A stretch of 64,000 nt of DNA, taken from assembly GCA_026119935.1 (NCBI GenBank), contig JALRMH010000002.1, positions 434,001-498,000 of the forward strand, read 5' to 3'. This DNA is from Endothia cerciana (Eukaryota; Ascomycota; Sordariomycetes; Diaporthales; Cryphonectriaceae). Under the pieces are notes generated by a model, which had not been told where the DNA came from, ran no database searches, and saw only the letters and a list, made by a program, of their open reading frames with translations. This document shows positions 19,877-29,849 of this stretch, piece by piece. The translations under genes were made by a program, and so were the position numbers. Within the stretch, counting starts at the first letter, position 1; the number at the start of each line of letters is the position of its first letter.

Positions 19877-19901
19877 GGGGGGTGGGGGGGGGGGGGGGGG
19901 G
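19825..19901 (+). repeat. Poly-G tract (about 77 nt, two T interruptions) at an assembly gap
   Basis: Nearly pure G directly abuts the N run. In two-colour Illumina chemistry, absence of signal is read as G, so such a tract at a gap edge is a common artefact. True sequence is unlikely. Confidence 0.85.
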
Positions 19902-19911
19902 NNNNNNNNNN
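19902..19911. other. Assembly gap (10 N)
   Basis: Ten Ns of unknown true length. The DNA to its right (19912-20016) is AT-rich and ends in a long A run, unlike the GC-rich surroundings. Confidence 0.99.
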
Positions 19912-20647
19912 AAAAATTGTCAAGATAACTTTTGGGGGATATCTAAAGGTCGGGGAGATCAAAAAAATTAAATGGTAAAAAGGCACAAAATTAAAAAAAA
20001 AAAAAAAAAAAAAAAAGGGCGGCGGATGCGAGATGCCGATGCCGCCGCCTGCCGTCGCGTGGCCCGGGCCGAGGCCAGCGCCCCATATTTCCGACATGAT
20101 GCCTAAGCCTGGCTCCTTTCTAGACGATGCAGACTTGGGGGCCTTCCAGGCGGGCTATCGCATCCCGCTCACGGTCGGGATCGTTCCGCCCGCGCCATCC
20201 CTTGCTTCCCCTGCTCGGCGAGCCTCCATCTCAGCCTTCACCCCCGCTACATGGACGCAGGAGACAGATAGCATGAGGGTATCTGACCGAAGGCTGACCC
20301 ATGGGTCCTGGAATCTCATGTGCTTCCGGACCGGCATGTAGCGCTGCCGGGTCGAGGCTGGGAGGTTCACGGCGCGGATGCCAGAGGATGGCGGATGGTA
20401 AGATGACGCCCGGGGAAACAGTCGACGCCTTTCTGGGGGAGCCGGGACGCGCACAGGCAAGGGAGACACCCCCTCCCGGTATTATTACCTGGGCGTCTTG
20501 AGATTGTGCCCCCCCTTCCCATTCATCCCTTGCCCGGGGCTCTCTGCCCTTCCTTCTCGCGTACAAAAATCCACGGCCGGTCCGGCTCGCCAGTCCCCAG
20601 GTAGGCTACAGGACTTGCTATCTCTTGCTTGCTGAATTCGACATCCT

Positions 20648-20691
20648 TCTCTCTCTCTCTCTCTCTCTCACTCCCATCCCCCCCCCCCCCC
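20648..20691 (+). repeat. (CT)n tract followed by a C homopolymer
   Basis: About eleven CT units and a 14-nt C run lie about 75 bp before the ATG at 20764. CT-rich tracts at this distance are typical of fungal core promoters. Confidence 0.85.
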
Positions 20692-20763
20692 AATCCCAAC
20701 GACCGCTAGAGGGGGAAAAGAAAAGAAGAAAAGAGAGGGAGGGATAGGGAAAGGAAAACAAAA

Positions 20764-21114
20764 ATGTCAAACCACCGCCAGTCCGGGACGTGGATGGTCC
20801 TCGTCCTCCTTGCGATCGCGCTGCTCTGCGCCGTCACCAGCCACCGCCGCCTCCTCCCGTTCCCCGGGCCCGACGGGGCGCTCCTCGGGGGGCCCGACGG
20901 ATACACACACGACGCCTATGACGATGGCGAGCCGTACGCCCCGGCCGGTGGGGGGGACGGGGACGAGGACGGGGATGGGGACGACGGGGTCGACGGGGCC
21001 GACGGGGACGACAACGGGTCGCTGTTTTCGGGCGCGTCTCCGGACCTGGGGTCGAGCCTCACGAGGATCCGCGCCGCCATGATGAGGGCGCACGTGCAGC
21101 TTCTGGAGGACTGA
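20764..21114 (+). CDS. Small acidic single-pass membrane or secreted protein, unknown
   Basis: 116 aa, one exon. The N-terminus has a basic start and one hydrophobic helix (MVLVLLAIALLCAVTS, residues 11-26), either a signal anchor or an uncleaved signal peptide. It is followed by basic residues and then a Gly/Asp/Glu-rich linker (about 65-85, repeated GDGDED-type units). A short amphipathic C-terminus (SLTRIRAAMMRAHVQLLED) could be a helix. No known domain. The start has A at -3 in an AAAA context and a CT-rich promoter, which supports a real gene. Confidence 0.5.
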   Translation: MSNHRQSGTWMVLVLLAIALLCAVTSHRRLLPFPGPDGALLGGPDGYTHDAYDDGEPYAPAGGGDGDEDGDGDDGVDGADGDDNGSLFSGASPDLGSSLTRIRAAMMRAHVQLLED

Positions 21115-22965
21115 TGAAGGTGGGGTGGCGGGCGGTCGGGCGCGAACAACCCGTGGGACGAGGACGGACGGACGGACGGTCCCGAGGTACCAAACCTCCT
21201 TCCCCGGCCTCGGTTGTTCCAGACGCGACGCCCAAGTCGAACGTCGGCGGCGGGGTGGCAGATGCGGAGGTACAACGGATAGGTCTCATGCCGCGGGACT
21301 TGATGGCCAGATGTCAGCTCTACGCCATTACTCAATCAGCCAATGGTGGTTCTGTGTGTCCGACATTTGCACCGCATCAGGAGGGACGTCCTGTGGTGAC
21401 CTGATACTCCGGTCAGGCCTGAATCGTGGGAGCGGCTGGGATCCAGGGAGGGCATATATAGGTCATCGAGAAATGGGATGAGGGGAGAGACTCCCTCCCA
21501 TCAACAGTCCATATAGGTTGGGATCCGTGATGCTGGTCGTGCAACACTTTTTAAACCCCCCCCCCCCAAACCTAAAAGCTCACCATAAATAAGATCATCG
21601 TCCACGCCAACTCCCTCCGCGACAACCTGCTCCTCTCTACACTAAAGCCCACAGCGCAGACAGGGAGAATTGGGTTCGACACAGTACATAACACACAGCT
21701 GGTTCGTCATTGAGGAAACCCCCGAAGAGCAGCTCGAGCTGCTTGGTTATCAATTACCTAGTGTAAGAGCTGTAATATGTGTGAGGGGTAATTAGTAGAC
21801 GTACTGTAGCCATCGTTGCGACATGGCTATACTAAGAGTGACCTCGGTGTGCTGCTCCATACAGCCCTGCAGAGGATGTAACCGATAGCATTGTGCCATC
21901 CTAAAGCTGTTTCCTCAAATAGTGTCTATATGTAGCGTGTGTCTACGAGGTGTCCAGCCTAGTCTGATTGCACAGGATTGAACGGCCGCCGTTGGTGCCA
22001 ACCCAGCACGTAGGGCACCCGAGCTGAACAACCATCATCTCTCACGAGACGATACGGGTCTTTTCCTCGCCTACACAGAAGAAGAAGTTGTCAACAGGGT
22101 TGTATTGACACAATGATATTCGGAAAGAAGAGGTTTGGGGGGGGGGGGTGGGGCAAGATGTTTTCCCAGCCCCCAGCCACCCGCAGGGCTTTTGGCGGGA
22201 ACCAGGTGCAGCCTCCCCCAGGACCAACAGCAGCTGAACCTCTGGCCGGAAACGTCCTCCTGCATGGCTGCCTTGCCCCGAAAGTGCTCATCGCCTTGCG
22301 CAGTTGGTCCAGAGAACCCCCGACGAGGCGAGGCAAACTAGACAATAGTCCCATGCATTTGAGCGTGCAGTGTCGCGGTCTGAGGAGACCTTCGGGTAGC
22401 AGTGCGGCCCGTGAGGACTCAGCCGCACAACTACTAGTGGTTATCGCAAGCGGGTTTCAACAGGCGGGGCTCCTTTCGTGTATATATACCGGGGTGAAAG
22501 AGGAAATTCTGCAAGGGCGTATATGTGTATGTGGACTTGTTGGCTCGCTTGGACGCCTGAAGTGCTGCGCCCTGTCTAGTTGGCTCTTGCAGCTTTGTTC
22601 CAGCCCAAATGAAGGAACGCCTCCGGAGGGTCTCGATGGTTCGAATTATGTACTGGGGTCCCAGTTACATCTCAAGCTGGTAACTATGTCCCGAGACCGG
22701 GCCGAGGTGCTATTCGTCCATGGGAGCAATTGACAGGGTCCAGCTGCGGTCAGGTGTCAGAAATGTATCTGGGCATCTCAGTGACATGACTTTGTGAGGG
22801 TGCCGAGCCGAAAGCCCTTTGCTCGATACTCGGACGGGCAGCCTCCGCGGCAGGTATATGTACTGTAACTAAATGATAATCTCAGACCTCCCTCCCCCTT
22901 CATGCAGGGCTAGATAAGAAGGCTTTCCAATCCTTTCCCCGAAAGCCACCAACACCCACCATATT
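21115..22965. other. Long intergenic region
   Basis: TATA-like sequences occur near 21452 and 22480 without a recognisable gene downstream. A 206-codon frame at 22113-22733 crosses a 12-nt G run (22137-22148) and shows no family features. Nothing supported. Confidence 0.4.
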
Positions 22966-24456
22966 TCATGCGAGGTCCCTCCGCCGGCCAGGATGATGCG
23001 GCATATCGATACCACCATCATCAGAGTCCCCAGAGCCAGCCTCAGTGTCGGTCAGCACATTGGACAGGAGATCTCTGAGCATCTCCTTTCTCGTGCGCCA
23101 ATCGGCAAGCGTTTCTAACTTCTGGTCACGTATAGACGGTGTGACCTGGTCATAGTCCCGGCTATGGTTCTCGAATAGGTATGATGGGGTTTCGCTCGCG
23201 GGATCCTCGTATACCATCCCCACGCCGGTGCGGCCATCCCCCATGTGCCAGGCCAGCGAGACCATGTGGCGAGCATCGACGTGGTAGTCGAGGTCCTCAA
23301 CCGTCCCAAACGCCTTGCGGTTCGCAAGCCCGCCGCCCTCGGGCTGCCCGCATGTGCCCCACCGGCAGGTAAGCTCATCGTGCGCCTCGTAGGCGTGGGC
23401 CTTGCGGAGGTGCTTCCTGAGGGTGTCCAGGTTGTTCAGCATGGCCCGGCAGCCGTCCCACTCGCAGACGAACTGGACGAAATGCGGCTGTAGCTTGTCG
23501 TAGACACCGCGTGGTGACGGGACACGGGGCCTGGGCGGCCTGGCCGGGTTGGCCTCGCGGGCCAGCTCGCGCATCCTCCGGACCCGGTAGTCCGGCCTGT
23601 CCTGCACCCGCTTGGGGCGACGTCGGCTCATAGGGGTGGAGGGCACGTGGGTCCCATGCCTGGAGCCTTTGGTGCGGTGCGGGTGCAGAGGTGCAGACAG
23701 CGCTCCACCTGACCCCTCGCTTCGGAGGTCCAGCGCGACCGCATCTGGCGGAGGCTGTTCGGCCGGTTCCCTGCCGGGCTCCCTTGCCCTCTCCGTCCTG
23801 CCCATAAGCTTCTGGCCCTGACCATGTGGCGGCGCCCCGTCTGCCTGCTGACTCCGTCCCTTTGCGGATGTGGGATCACCGCGGGCCGCCGCCTTCGCAA
23901 ACTTCATGCTGATGGCCCCGGGAGGCAGCGGGCTTCGACCCGTGGGCGCCCGGTGTCCCGCCCTGTGCGCATGTTGGCCGCCCTCCAAGCCGGAACGGCG
24001 GGCCTCCTCGAGCTCGGCCCCGAGGTGCTGCTGGAACTCGCCCGGCATGCCCGCCTGTTCCTGCCCCTGCGCGGGGCCTACCTGGGGAGCTGGTGGTGGG
24101 GCTGCTCGCGGGCTGGCGCGTCGGTGTGCGTTGGCCACCAGACCCGGTAGGCCTGGGCCGAGACGAGCCTGATCCCTGGCAGCACGCTTCACTGGGGTAT
24201 CAACAGCGATAGCCCGATGCCGGGGGGCAGACGGGGGATGCTGTCGGTGCTGACTTGGCCCACCGAGAGCAGGTGGCGCCGTCTTGGTGCCGTCGGGGCC
24301 GGACGGCGGGCCAGTGTGAGCTGTCTGTGTGGTCCATCTCGGGATCGCAGGCAGAGGGACCTTGGTCTGTTTTCCTGGCGAGTCTTGGGCTGGTGGGTGT
24401 CCGTGTCGGGGCGAGGGCTGCGATGCTGAAAATGGTCGTGACCGCGGCTGGCTCAT
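22966..24456 (-). CDS. C2H2-type zinc-finger protein
   Basis: 496 aa, one exon, Met at 24456. Residues 1-320 are low-complexity, rich in Pro, Gln, Gly, Arg and His, and probably disordered. The fingers are near the C-terminus: FVCEWDGC...LRKHLRKAH (about 331-354; C-x4-C-x12-H-x4-H) and LTCRWGTC...LDYHVDARH (about 363-399), whose linker between Cys and His pairs is longer than canonical. A basic patch (SRRRPKRVQD) just before them could serve as a nuclear signal. The tail is acidic. Double fungal fingers with C-x4-C spacing often occur in GLI/Zic-like DNA-binding proteins. DNA binding is inferred; target unknown. Confidence 0.78.
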   Translation of the reverse strand: MSQPRSRPFSASQPSPRHGHPPAQDSPGKQTKVPLPAIPRWTTQTAHTGPPSGPDGTKTAPPALGGPSQHRQHPPSAPRHRAIAVDTPVKRAARDQARLGPGLPGLVANAHRRASPRAAPPPAPQVGPAQGQEQAGMPGEFQQHLGAELEEARRSGLEGGQHAHRAGHRAPTGRSPLPPGAISMKFAKAAARGDPTSAKGRSQQADGAPPHGQGQKLMGRTERAREPGREPAEQPPPDAVALDLRSEGSGGALSAPLHPHRTKGSRHGTHVPSTPMSRRRPKRVQDRPDYRVRRMRELAREANPARPPRPRVPSPRGVYDKLQPHFVQFVCEWDGCRAMLNNLDTLRKHLRKAHAYEAHDELTCRWGTCGQPEGGGLANRKAFGTVEDLDYHVDARHMVSLAWHMGDGRTGVGMVYEDPASETPSYLFENHSRDYDQVTPSIRDQKLETLADWRTRKEMLRDLLSNVLTDTEAGSGDSDDGGIDMPHHPGRRRDLA

Positions 24457-25515
24457 CGTGAACTGTCTCAGCGCTGGGGCCTGGGGTGGAGTGGTTCCAT
24501 GCGAAGAGCCGCAAGAGATACGGGAACGACAATGCCTCTACCTCTGCCTCTGCCTCTTCCCCTGCCCCTGCCCCACTTCTGGACTTATCGTGTTGCAAGG
24601 TGATGGCGCAGGTCTGGCGTTGGCGAGCAAGTTGAAAGTGACCGCGACACGAAACCAAAGCGACCGAGGCGCCCAAGGAAAGGCACCACAGCAGGCGTGT
24701 CTGCCTGTGCACGGACCACCTCAAGCATATTATACCCCTCATGAGCCTGTTTTCATCCTATCCAGACTGCTGGAAAGGCTGACCGTTCGACTCATCAGGA
24801 TTTCCACCGCGAAAGACGACACAGCCCTATGCAGGAACTTGGAATCTCGCGCAGGGAATCCCGCCCTGTCGGCGGAGACTGCCCACCTCAAGCACACTTT
24901 AAGCCCTGCCGGCGGCTCCACGGCTCGACCACGAGCGATGAACACCTCTGAGGAGCATGCAATGAGGCACGTCCACTCTGCACCCCGTATCATAAGCTGG
25001 GCCGCCCTCCACCTAAGGGGTAGGACTGGTATTTTCACGAGGTCTCGTCGTGTCACCGCTGCCCTTGAAGGCTGCACGGGCTGACAGAGCCAGGTAAGGT
25101 AAGTATCGAAGGGATCTTTTGAGGTGACAGAGTTGGGCGCCTCTTTAGCCTGTCCGAGCTGAAGCCGAGTGCTGATGTAACGTCAAGTAGACACAGGCGT
25201 CCAGTCAGTGGGACAGACCATCCGCTGTTATCCTCTTCGACCGCGCCCCTGAAGCCACTAAAAGCAGTACTTAAGTGGACTATCACTGTCAGCGTCCAGC
25301 GCTCGACCTCAGGCCGGCGGCCGCCCCCCTCCGGATCCCTCAGCCAGCCACTGCACGATAAATTGGGAGCAGGCAAATGAGGCAGATTGGTATCAGCATT
25401 ATATCATCCTCGTGGTCCACAAATACCAGGAGGCTGTTGTTGCCTTCCTCCCAGCATCCGCCTGACGCTGACGCCCCCGCTGGACTCAACATGAGGGGCT
25501 GCACCAATTCTCGTG
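24457..25515. other. Intergenic region at the edge of the gene-poor compartment
   Basis: A hexanucleotide-like CTCTGC/CCCTGC tract lies near 24537-24575. No gene supported. GC content starts to fall here. Confidence 0.4.
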
Positions 25516-25851
25516 TTACCGATGAACAAGGTCGTGAATACCTCTGGGTCTTTCTTGCCCGTCCCGATCTTTGTATCGGTACCATTGAGCGTATGCCTTG
25601 GGGTCTTTTCCAATCTGACGCGCCAATGCTGCTTCGCGGTCCCGGTATGTGCTCAAGAGCCTGCTCAGAGACCGATCAGCGCTGGGCGTGGCGCGCGCGT
25701 ACAGTGAGGCTGAGCCCCCAACGTGACGAATTTCCAGCCTCGGCGGCATGAACCATACCCAGATCGCCCAATCTATGAGTTGATGTAGCGAAATTACGAC
25801 ACTCATCAGCTCGACATGGGTTCTTAACTGCGCTCGCTGCAACCTCCGCAT
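25516..25851 (-). CDS. Possible small protein or exon, unknown
   Basis: 111-codon frame starting MRRLQRAQLRTHVELM, with a hydrophobic stretch (LHQLIDWAIWVWFMPP) and a charged second half (TYRDREAALARQIGKDPKAY, then WYRYKDRDGQERPRG). The second half reads like true coding sequence by codon mix and residue balance. The frame stays open upstream of this Met to about 25923, so an upstream exon is possible. No family recognised. Confidence 0.3.
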   Translation of the reverse strand: MRRLQRAQLRTHVELMSVVISLHQLIDWAIWVWFMPPRLEIRHVGGSASLYARATPSADRSLSRLLSTYRDREAALARQIGKDPKAYAQWYRYKDRDGQERPRGIHDLVHR

Positions 25852-27475
25852 GTAGGAACCGCGAAACTTTGTCCCATCAGCCTGGGATCCAGCTTGACAG
25901 ATGTAGCGCAGCAGACAAGGCGTTTAGACGCCTTGAAACTTGGTCGTATGAGACCGCAAGGACCCCGGCAGTGTTCCTGTTCTTTACACTTGAGCCTGGC
26001 AGCTTTGTCGAGTGCCCGAAGTGCGCGCCTGACAGCCATCATCCCTCGTCTTGCGGGGCCTAGCAACATCATGAGACTTCTTGGTATCCCAGGCTCTCCT
26101 GTCTCGCCCGAACTGTGAATAATTTTACTCCGTAACTGGGCATCGCATAGCCCTGTGCTCTTGTCGGTTCGACTATTTTTAGGTAGTGACCATGCGAGTC
26201 CCCGTGAATAGTTCTACAGGACAGACCAAGATCTCGCAATTTGCCCTCGGAAGTGCAGAACTCTCTTCCACACTGTACCACTTTTATTTATGAGTTTACT
26301 CCGTGTAGTGGCCAGACTGGACGGGGTATCTGGAACGCGGAGGAGAGGAAGGACCTCAAGGTTGGCTAGAGACTGGACTTGCCTCTTGATCAAAGTATTT
26401 CACTGTCGATGTGTTTTTGAAACGTGGCTCAAGATAAAGTCTATCATGCTATAACTATACATTCAAGACTGACCAGTGCCTTCCTATCGCCTCACAATCA
26501 TGAACTCAGGACGACTGTCCTTCTACTATCTACCCGTCTTCGGCCACCACCCGGGGCAGTAGGAGAACAAAACACAGCTGGGTATATTAGGCCATCGTAA
26601 GTCGTGGATAGCGAAATGAGAAGTCTCCAACTAGCGGACATCGCTATGTTCGAAAGTTGACAGAACGGTGCTGTGCCGGCGAAGTGCGAGTCGCCCGGCA
26701 CCGGTCCTACTAGGATGACAGGCGGTTGGGAAGATATATATGTGTTGCTGCTATGATTATAAACTTTAACTGTTCTTTTCTAATTATAGCCTATGATGAA
26801 GTCTCTTACAATGGGACAATCCCGAGGCTACAGATCTTCATTTTCAAGTGGAGAGATGCTCTGATTTTGAACACTTTGACATCGAACAACCCGTATGTCG
26901 TGAGTCTGCCTCCGGGAGAGAAAGCAATTCCGGGATGAGGCGTTCGTGGCGCTTTGAGGCTGGGGGATAGGTTGTGCCTTGCACCTCAGGAAAGAAAATC
27001 AGAGACCCCCCATGGGTTCTGCCACGACTTCAGAATGTTAGAATCAACAAGTCATGCTATGCCAATAGCATAGCCTACATATCTATCCGCAATGTGACAT
27101 GTCAATGTGGATGTAAATTGTGGCTGTGAATTGTGACTTGGTTCAGCCATAGTTCGACACGAGGTGATAAACGAGTGCAAGGTGATATAGGACTGGATGA
27201 TCGAGTGCAGGTTTGGGCAATTGTCTAGAATCGCGGTTGTTCTAGATTTACAAGTTGATGGCTTTATCACTATCAGAATTTTCAACGAAATATCGATATA
27301 AGCCCGTCGATGCATAAGGAAGATAAGATCTAAGGACTGTTGCTCTCATCACTGTCCTATATAAGCGGCATGCTAACCTTTGCGAAATAAGGACATTTAC
27401 TGAGTTCGGCAATTTGTTGCTGCATAATAATACCACAAAACCTTGTCTCCCGTCTTCCTCTGAAGTTTGGAGATT
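25852..27475. other. Gene-poor region
   Basis: Short open frames on both strands, none convincing. A TATA-like TATATAAG lies near 27358. Nothing else supported. Confidence 0.4.
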
Positions 27476-28554
27476 CTAGTTGTATCCGCAGAGTCGCCAA
27501 CAGGCCATACATGCTACCAGGGCTAAAAGTCCTGAGGCAATTGGCTTGGGGGTATGGAAGCGCAGTTCGTGATCGTTAGGTCGATGCGGCGGGTTATCCA
27601 TCTGCCGAAGATTTTGGTCACGTACGCCTCGGTTATCGTGGTTGTCAGCTCCGTGGCCACCGTTGCTCCGTCCTGGTGTGGGAATCTGGTCCCTATCCCT
27701 CGCGTGGAGGGGCTGCTCGTGGTTGCGGTTATGGGGCTCGTCGGAACTCTGGGCTCTAGCCTTGTCCTCAACCGGCTGGAGACGTGCTGCGTCCGATCGG
27801 TCGCCGATGGCGATCTGCAGCTCGTTGTGGGACGCAAGAGTTTGGGATCCATTAACACGAATGATGATCGGTGGCGGCCTGGGGTTGAAGGGATGGTTGA
27901 AAGTGAAAGACTGTTGATAGGTTGAGCCCTGTGGAGACACACATTGAACGTCGGGGACACGGCGGTGGTCGTCAAGGCTGAGGGGTGCTGTGCGAAGGAT
28001 CGTACGTGACCGCCGCTCTCTAGGGGGGGAAAGAGGAGACGCTATCGAACACCTCATCCTGGTCACCCTGCCCTAAAAACTTCTGCGGTACATGGCTAAA
28101 GTCGTCGCTAGCAGTGTCGTCTGGATGGTCTTGGCGGGAATCGAGGTGATCACTCCTCTCCTCGGCGCCGACGTTGGAGATCCTTGGAGATCCTCGAAGT
28201 TGATGCCTCTCCACTAATGCACGCTCGGCTGGACTCAGAAGATCTCTGTCAGCAACGGCTATATCTGAAGCCTTTGTCGATCACCCATGCAGTAACGCCA
28301 GGGCGTCGGCGAGTTAGTGGCCAGCCGGTCGGAACGTCGGCGATGAGGCTCTGGGACTGGGGCCCCATGGTCACAGGACGGCTCATGTAGACGCTTCCAA
28401 CCTGGTGGACAAGCCCGCCTTTCGAGGATGAGAAGACCAAAGTGGGACAACCACGGGCCTGACAGGATGGGGTTGATGGAATGCTGATACGGGAGTAACT
28501 TTCAAGGCAGCCGAGAGGTGACTTTTTGATGACGTGTGCGCAGTTTTTCACCAT
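27476..28554 (-). CDS. Unknown protein with C-terminal membrane tail, probable multi-exon gene
   Basis: The best-supported exon is 27987-27476, read in one frame with balanced codon use. It is rich in His, Asp, Asn and Arg (NPRPPPIIIRVNGS, PHNRNHEQPLHARDRDQ) and ends in a hydrophobic helix (PIASGLLALVACMACW) plus a short tail, like a tail-anchored protein. Upstream, 28283-28067 is open in a compatible frame (LLSPAERALVERHQL, DDTASDDFSHVPQKFLGQ). The two join through an intron 28066-27988 (GTGACC...GCACAG, 79 nt, phase 1). Alternatively, a one-base change in the 7-nt C run at 28023-28029 would also join them. A further coding-like frame at 28554-28249 (MVKNCAHVIKKSPLGC...) may be the first exon, but I could not fix its splice site. 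Confidence 0.45.
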
Positions 28555-29004
28555 CGCATCTCGCCTCTAGTCAGACTCTTCGAGGCACTTGAACCATAAG
28601 CTGGACCAAGTTTGAAACTTGCAAACAAAAAATGAGTTCAGCCAACAGTAGGAATCAGTATCCCTGAACGGCACCTGGCGGGCCAGCATCCAATCACGGC
28701 CTGTACCTGGTCTAATGGCCAGTTGACGTCGTTCCTAGTGGGGACTGCAGCGTTGGGGGGAGAGGGGAGGGATGATGGTGGAGAAAAGCAGGAACAATGC
28801 CTGAGTCCAACAGTAAGAACCTCAGCAAGGTGGTGTTGGGCGGGGTGGTATTATACAAACCGCCGACATATGCCTTGCGACGGCCAAGGAATCACGTAGG
28901 AGGAAGCAGAAGACGAATTCGAGCGGCTCATCGACACACTTACAGCATAACGTGTCACCGAAGCGATGTGACCACTAATTTTCACTCCAGAATTCCACTG
29001 CTAA
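28555..29004. other. Intergenic region
   Basis: Includes a short G-rich stretch near 28755-28775. No gene seen. Confidence 0.4.
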
Positions 29005-29550
29005 TTACGCCACAAAGGTAGTAAAATCAACGAGCAGGGAGTAGAGCCGGGAATTCGAGCCCATGTACTTGTTGTCGGGGAGGATTGCCGAGGCAGGAGG
29101 GCCACTGGATGCCATGTTGCAATCACTAGAAGACCAAGAGTATGAACTATGGCAGAAGGACGTGCCGAGGAGATGGTTTGGGCCGTAGATCTGCCCCTTC
29201 GAATTTGTCCTTGCACGAACCAGAGTCACCCAAAGGTGGCCTCATCAAACGACCAGGTCTCCTCGTACATCCGCGACCAGACGGAGAAGGCCACTCCGGA
29301 ACAATCGACCGGGCGGAAGTGACGGAAGCGCGTATGCGTAGGTACCCATTCATCGACTACATGTGATGGTTGTGGCAGATTATAGAAATTGGAGGGCCTA
29401 ACAACACGATAATGTGAGAGGGAAAACGCTTTCTTACAATGCAGAAAAGGGATTATCGCCCTTGAGAAGCACGGTAGGAGCTGGGAAGAAGAGCATCCGG
29501 TAGGCAGCGTAGATGGTCATAGAAGAGCACGACGCGGCACTTTCGGCCAT
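29005..29550 (-). CDS. Possible three-exon small protein (140 aa), unknown
   Basis: Model from splice sites: exons 29550-29438, 29397-29230, 29146-29005; introns 29437-29398 (GTAAGA...TTAG, only 40 nt) and 29229-29147 (GTGACT...CATAG, 83 nt). The phases fit throughout. The product begins MAESAASCSSMTIYAAYRM, continues HVVDEWVPTHTRFRHF and GVAFSVWSRMYEETWSFDEA, and ends with MGSNSRLYSLLVDFTTFVA. The short first intron is a weakness, and parts of another frame also look coding-like. No family recognised. About 200 bp from the tRNA gene, on the opposite strand. Confidence 0.33.
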
Positions 29551-29745
29551 TAAAAAGCGGCTTGCACGTATCGAAGCTGATATGATTGTATATATAGCCT
29601 TGGAATAACATGGTATAAGCAAGTCTCAATGGTATAAGAGTATAAACGGCGAAACATGGGTGACACAAGACTGTCTTGACAGATTCTTGTTTATAATGTG
29701 ACAATATAGAATGATTTTTTGAACAAATCAATTGAGTCCGACAAC

Positions 29746-29849
29746 GTCCGCGTAGCGCAGGGGTTAGCGCGCCGCTCTTATATCCTCACGAATGTGTTGC
29801 ATATGACTTCGCTATGCGGAGGCCGTGAGTTCGATCCTCACCGTGGACA
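29746..29849 (+). tRNA. tRNA-Ile (anticodon UAU) with an intron
   Basis: Acceptor stem GTCCGCG (29746-29752) pairs with CGTGGAC (29842-29848), with discriminator A. D arm GCGC/GCGC with loop AGGGGTTA. Anticodon stem CCGCT (29772-29776), loop C-U-UAU-A with U33 in place and anticodon TAT at 29779-29781. The intron is about 29783-29813 (31 nt), directly after position 37 as in eukaryotic nuclear tRNAs. T arm GTGAG-TTCGATC-CTCAC is perfect. The 3' side of the anticodon stem is TGCGG, leaving a U31-U39 mismatch. tRNA-Ile(UAU) also carries an intron in yeast. A T-rich terminator (CTTTTTTAAA) follows at about 29888. Decodes AUA. Confidence 0.78.

Larger units (their letters stand above)
18702..20763. 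other. Intergenic region interrupted by the assembly gap
   Basis: No supportable gene. A 267-codon frame at 18772-19575 consists of Gly/Arg/Val-rich text with no domain, and GC is high enough to explain it. The region holds GCTGCTAGG inverted repeats (19446-19586), poly-G, the N gap, an AT-rich stub and a CT repeat. Confidence 0.5.

Noticed and set aside
22113..22733. 206-codon plus-strand frame
   Set aside because: Runs through a G homopolymer; no recognisable domain or conserved-looking segments.
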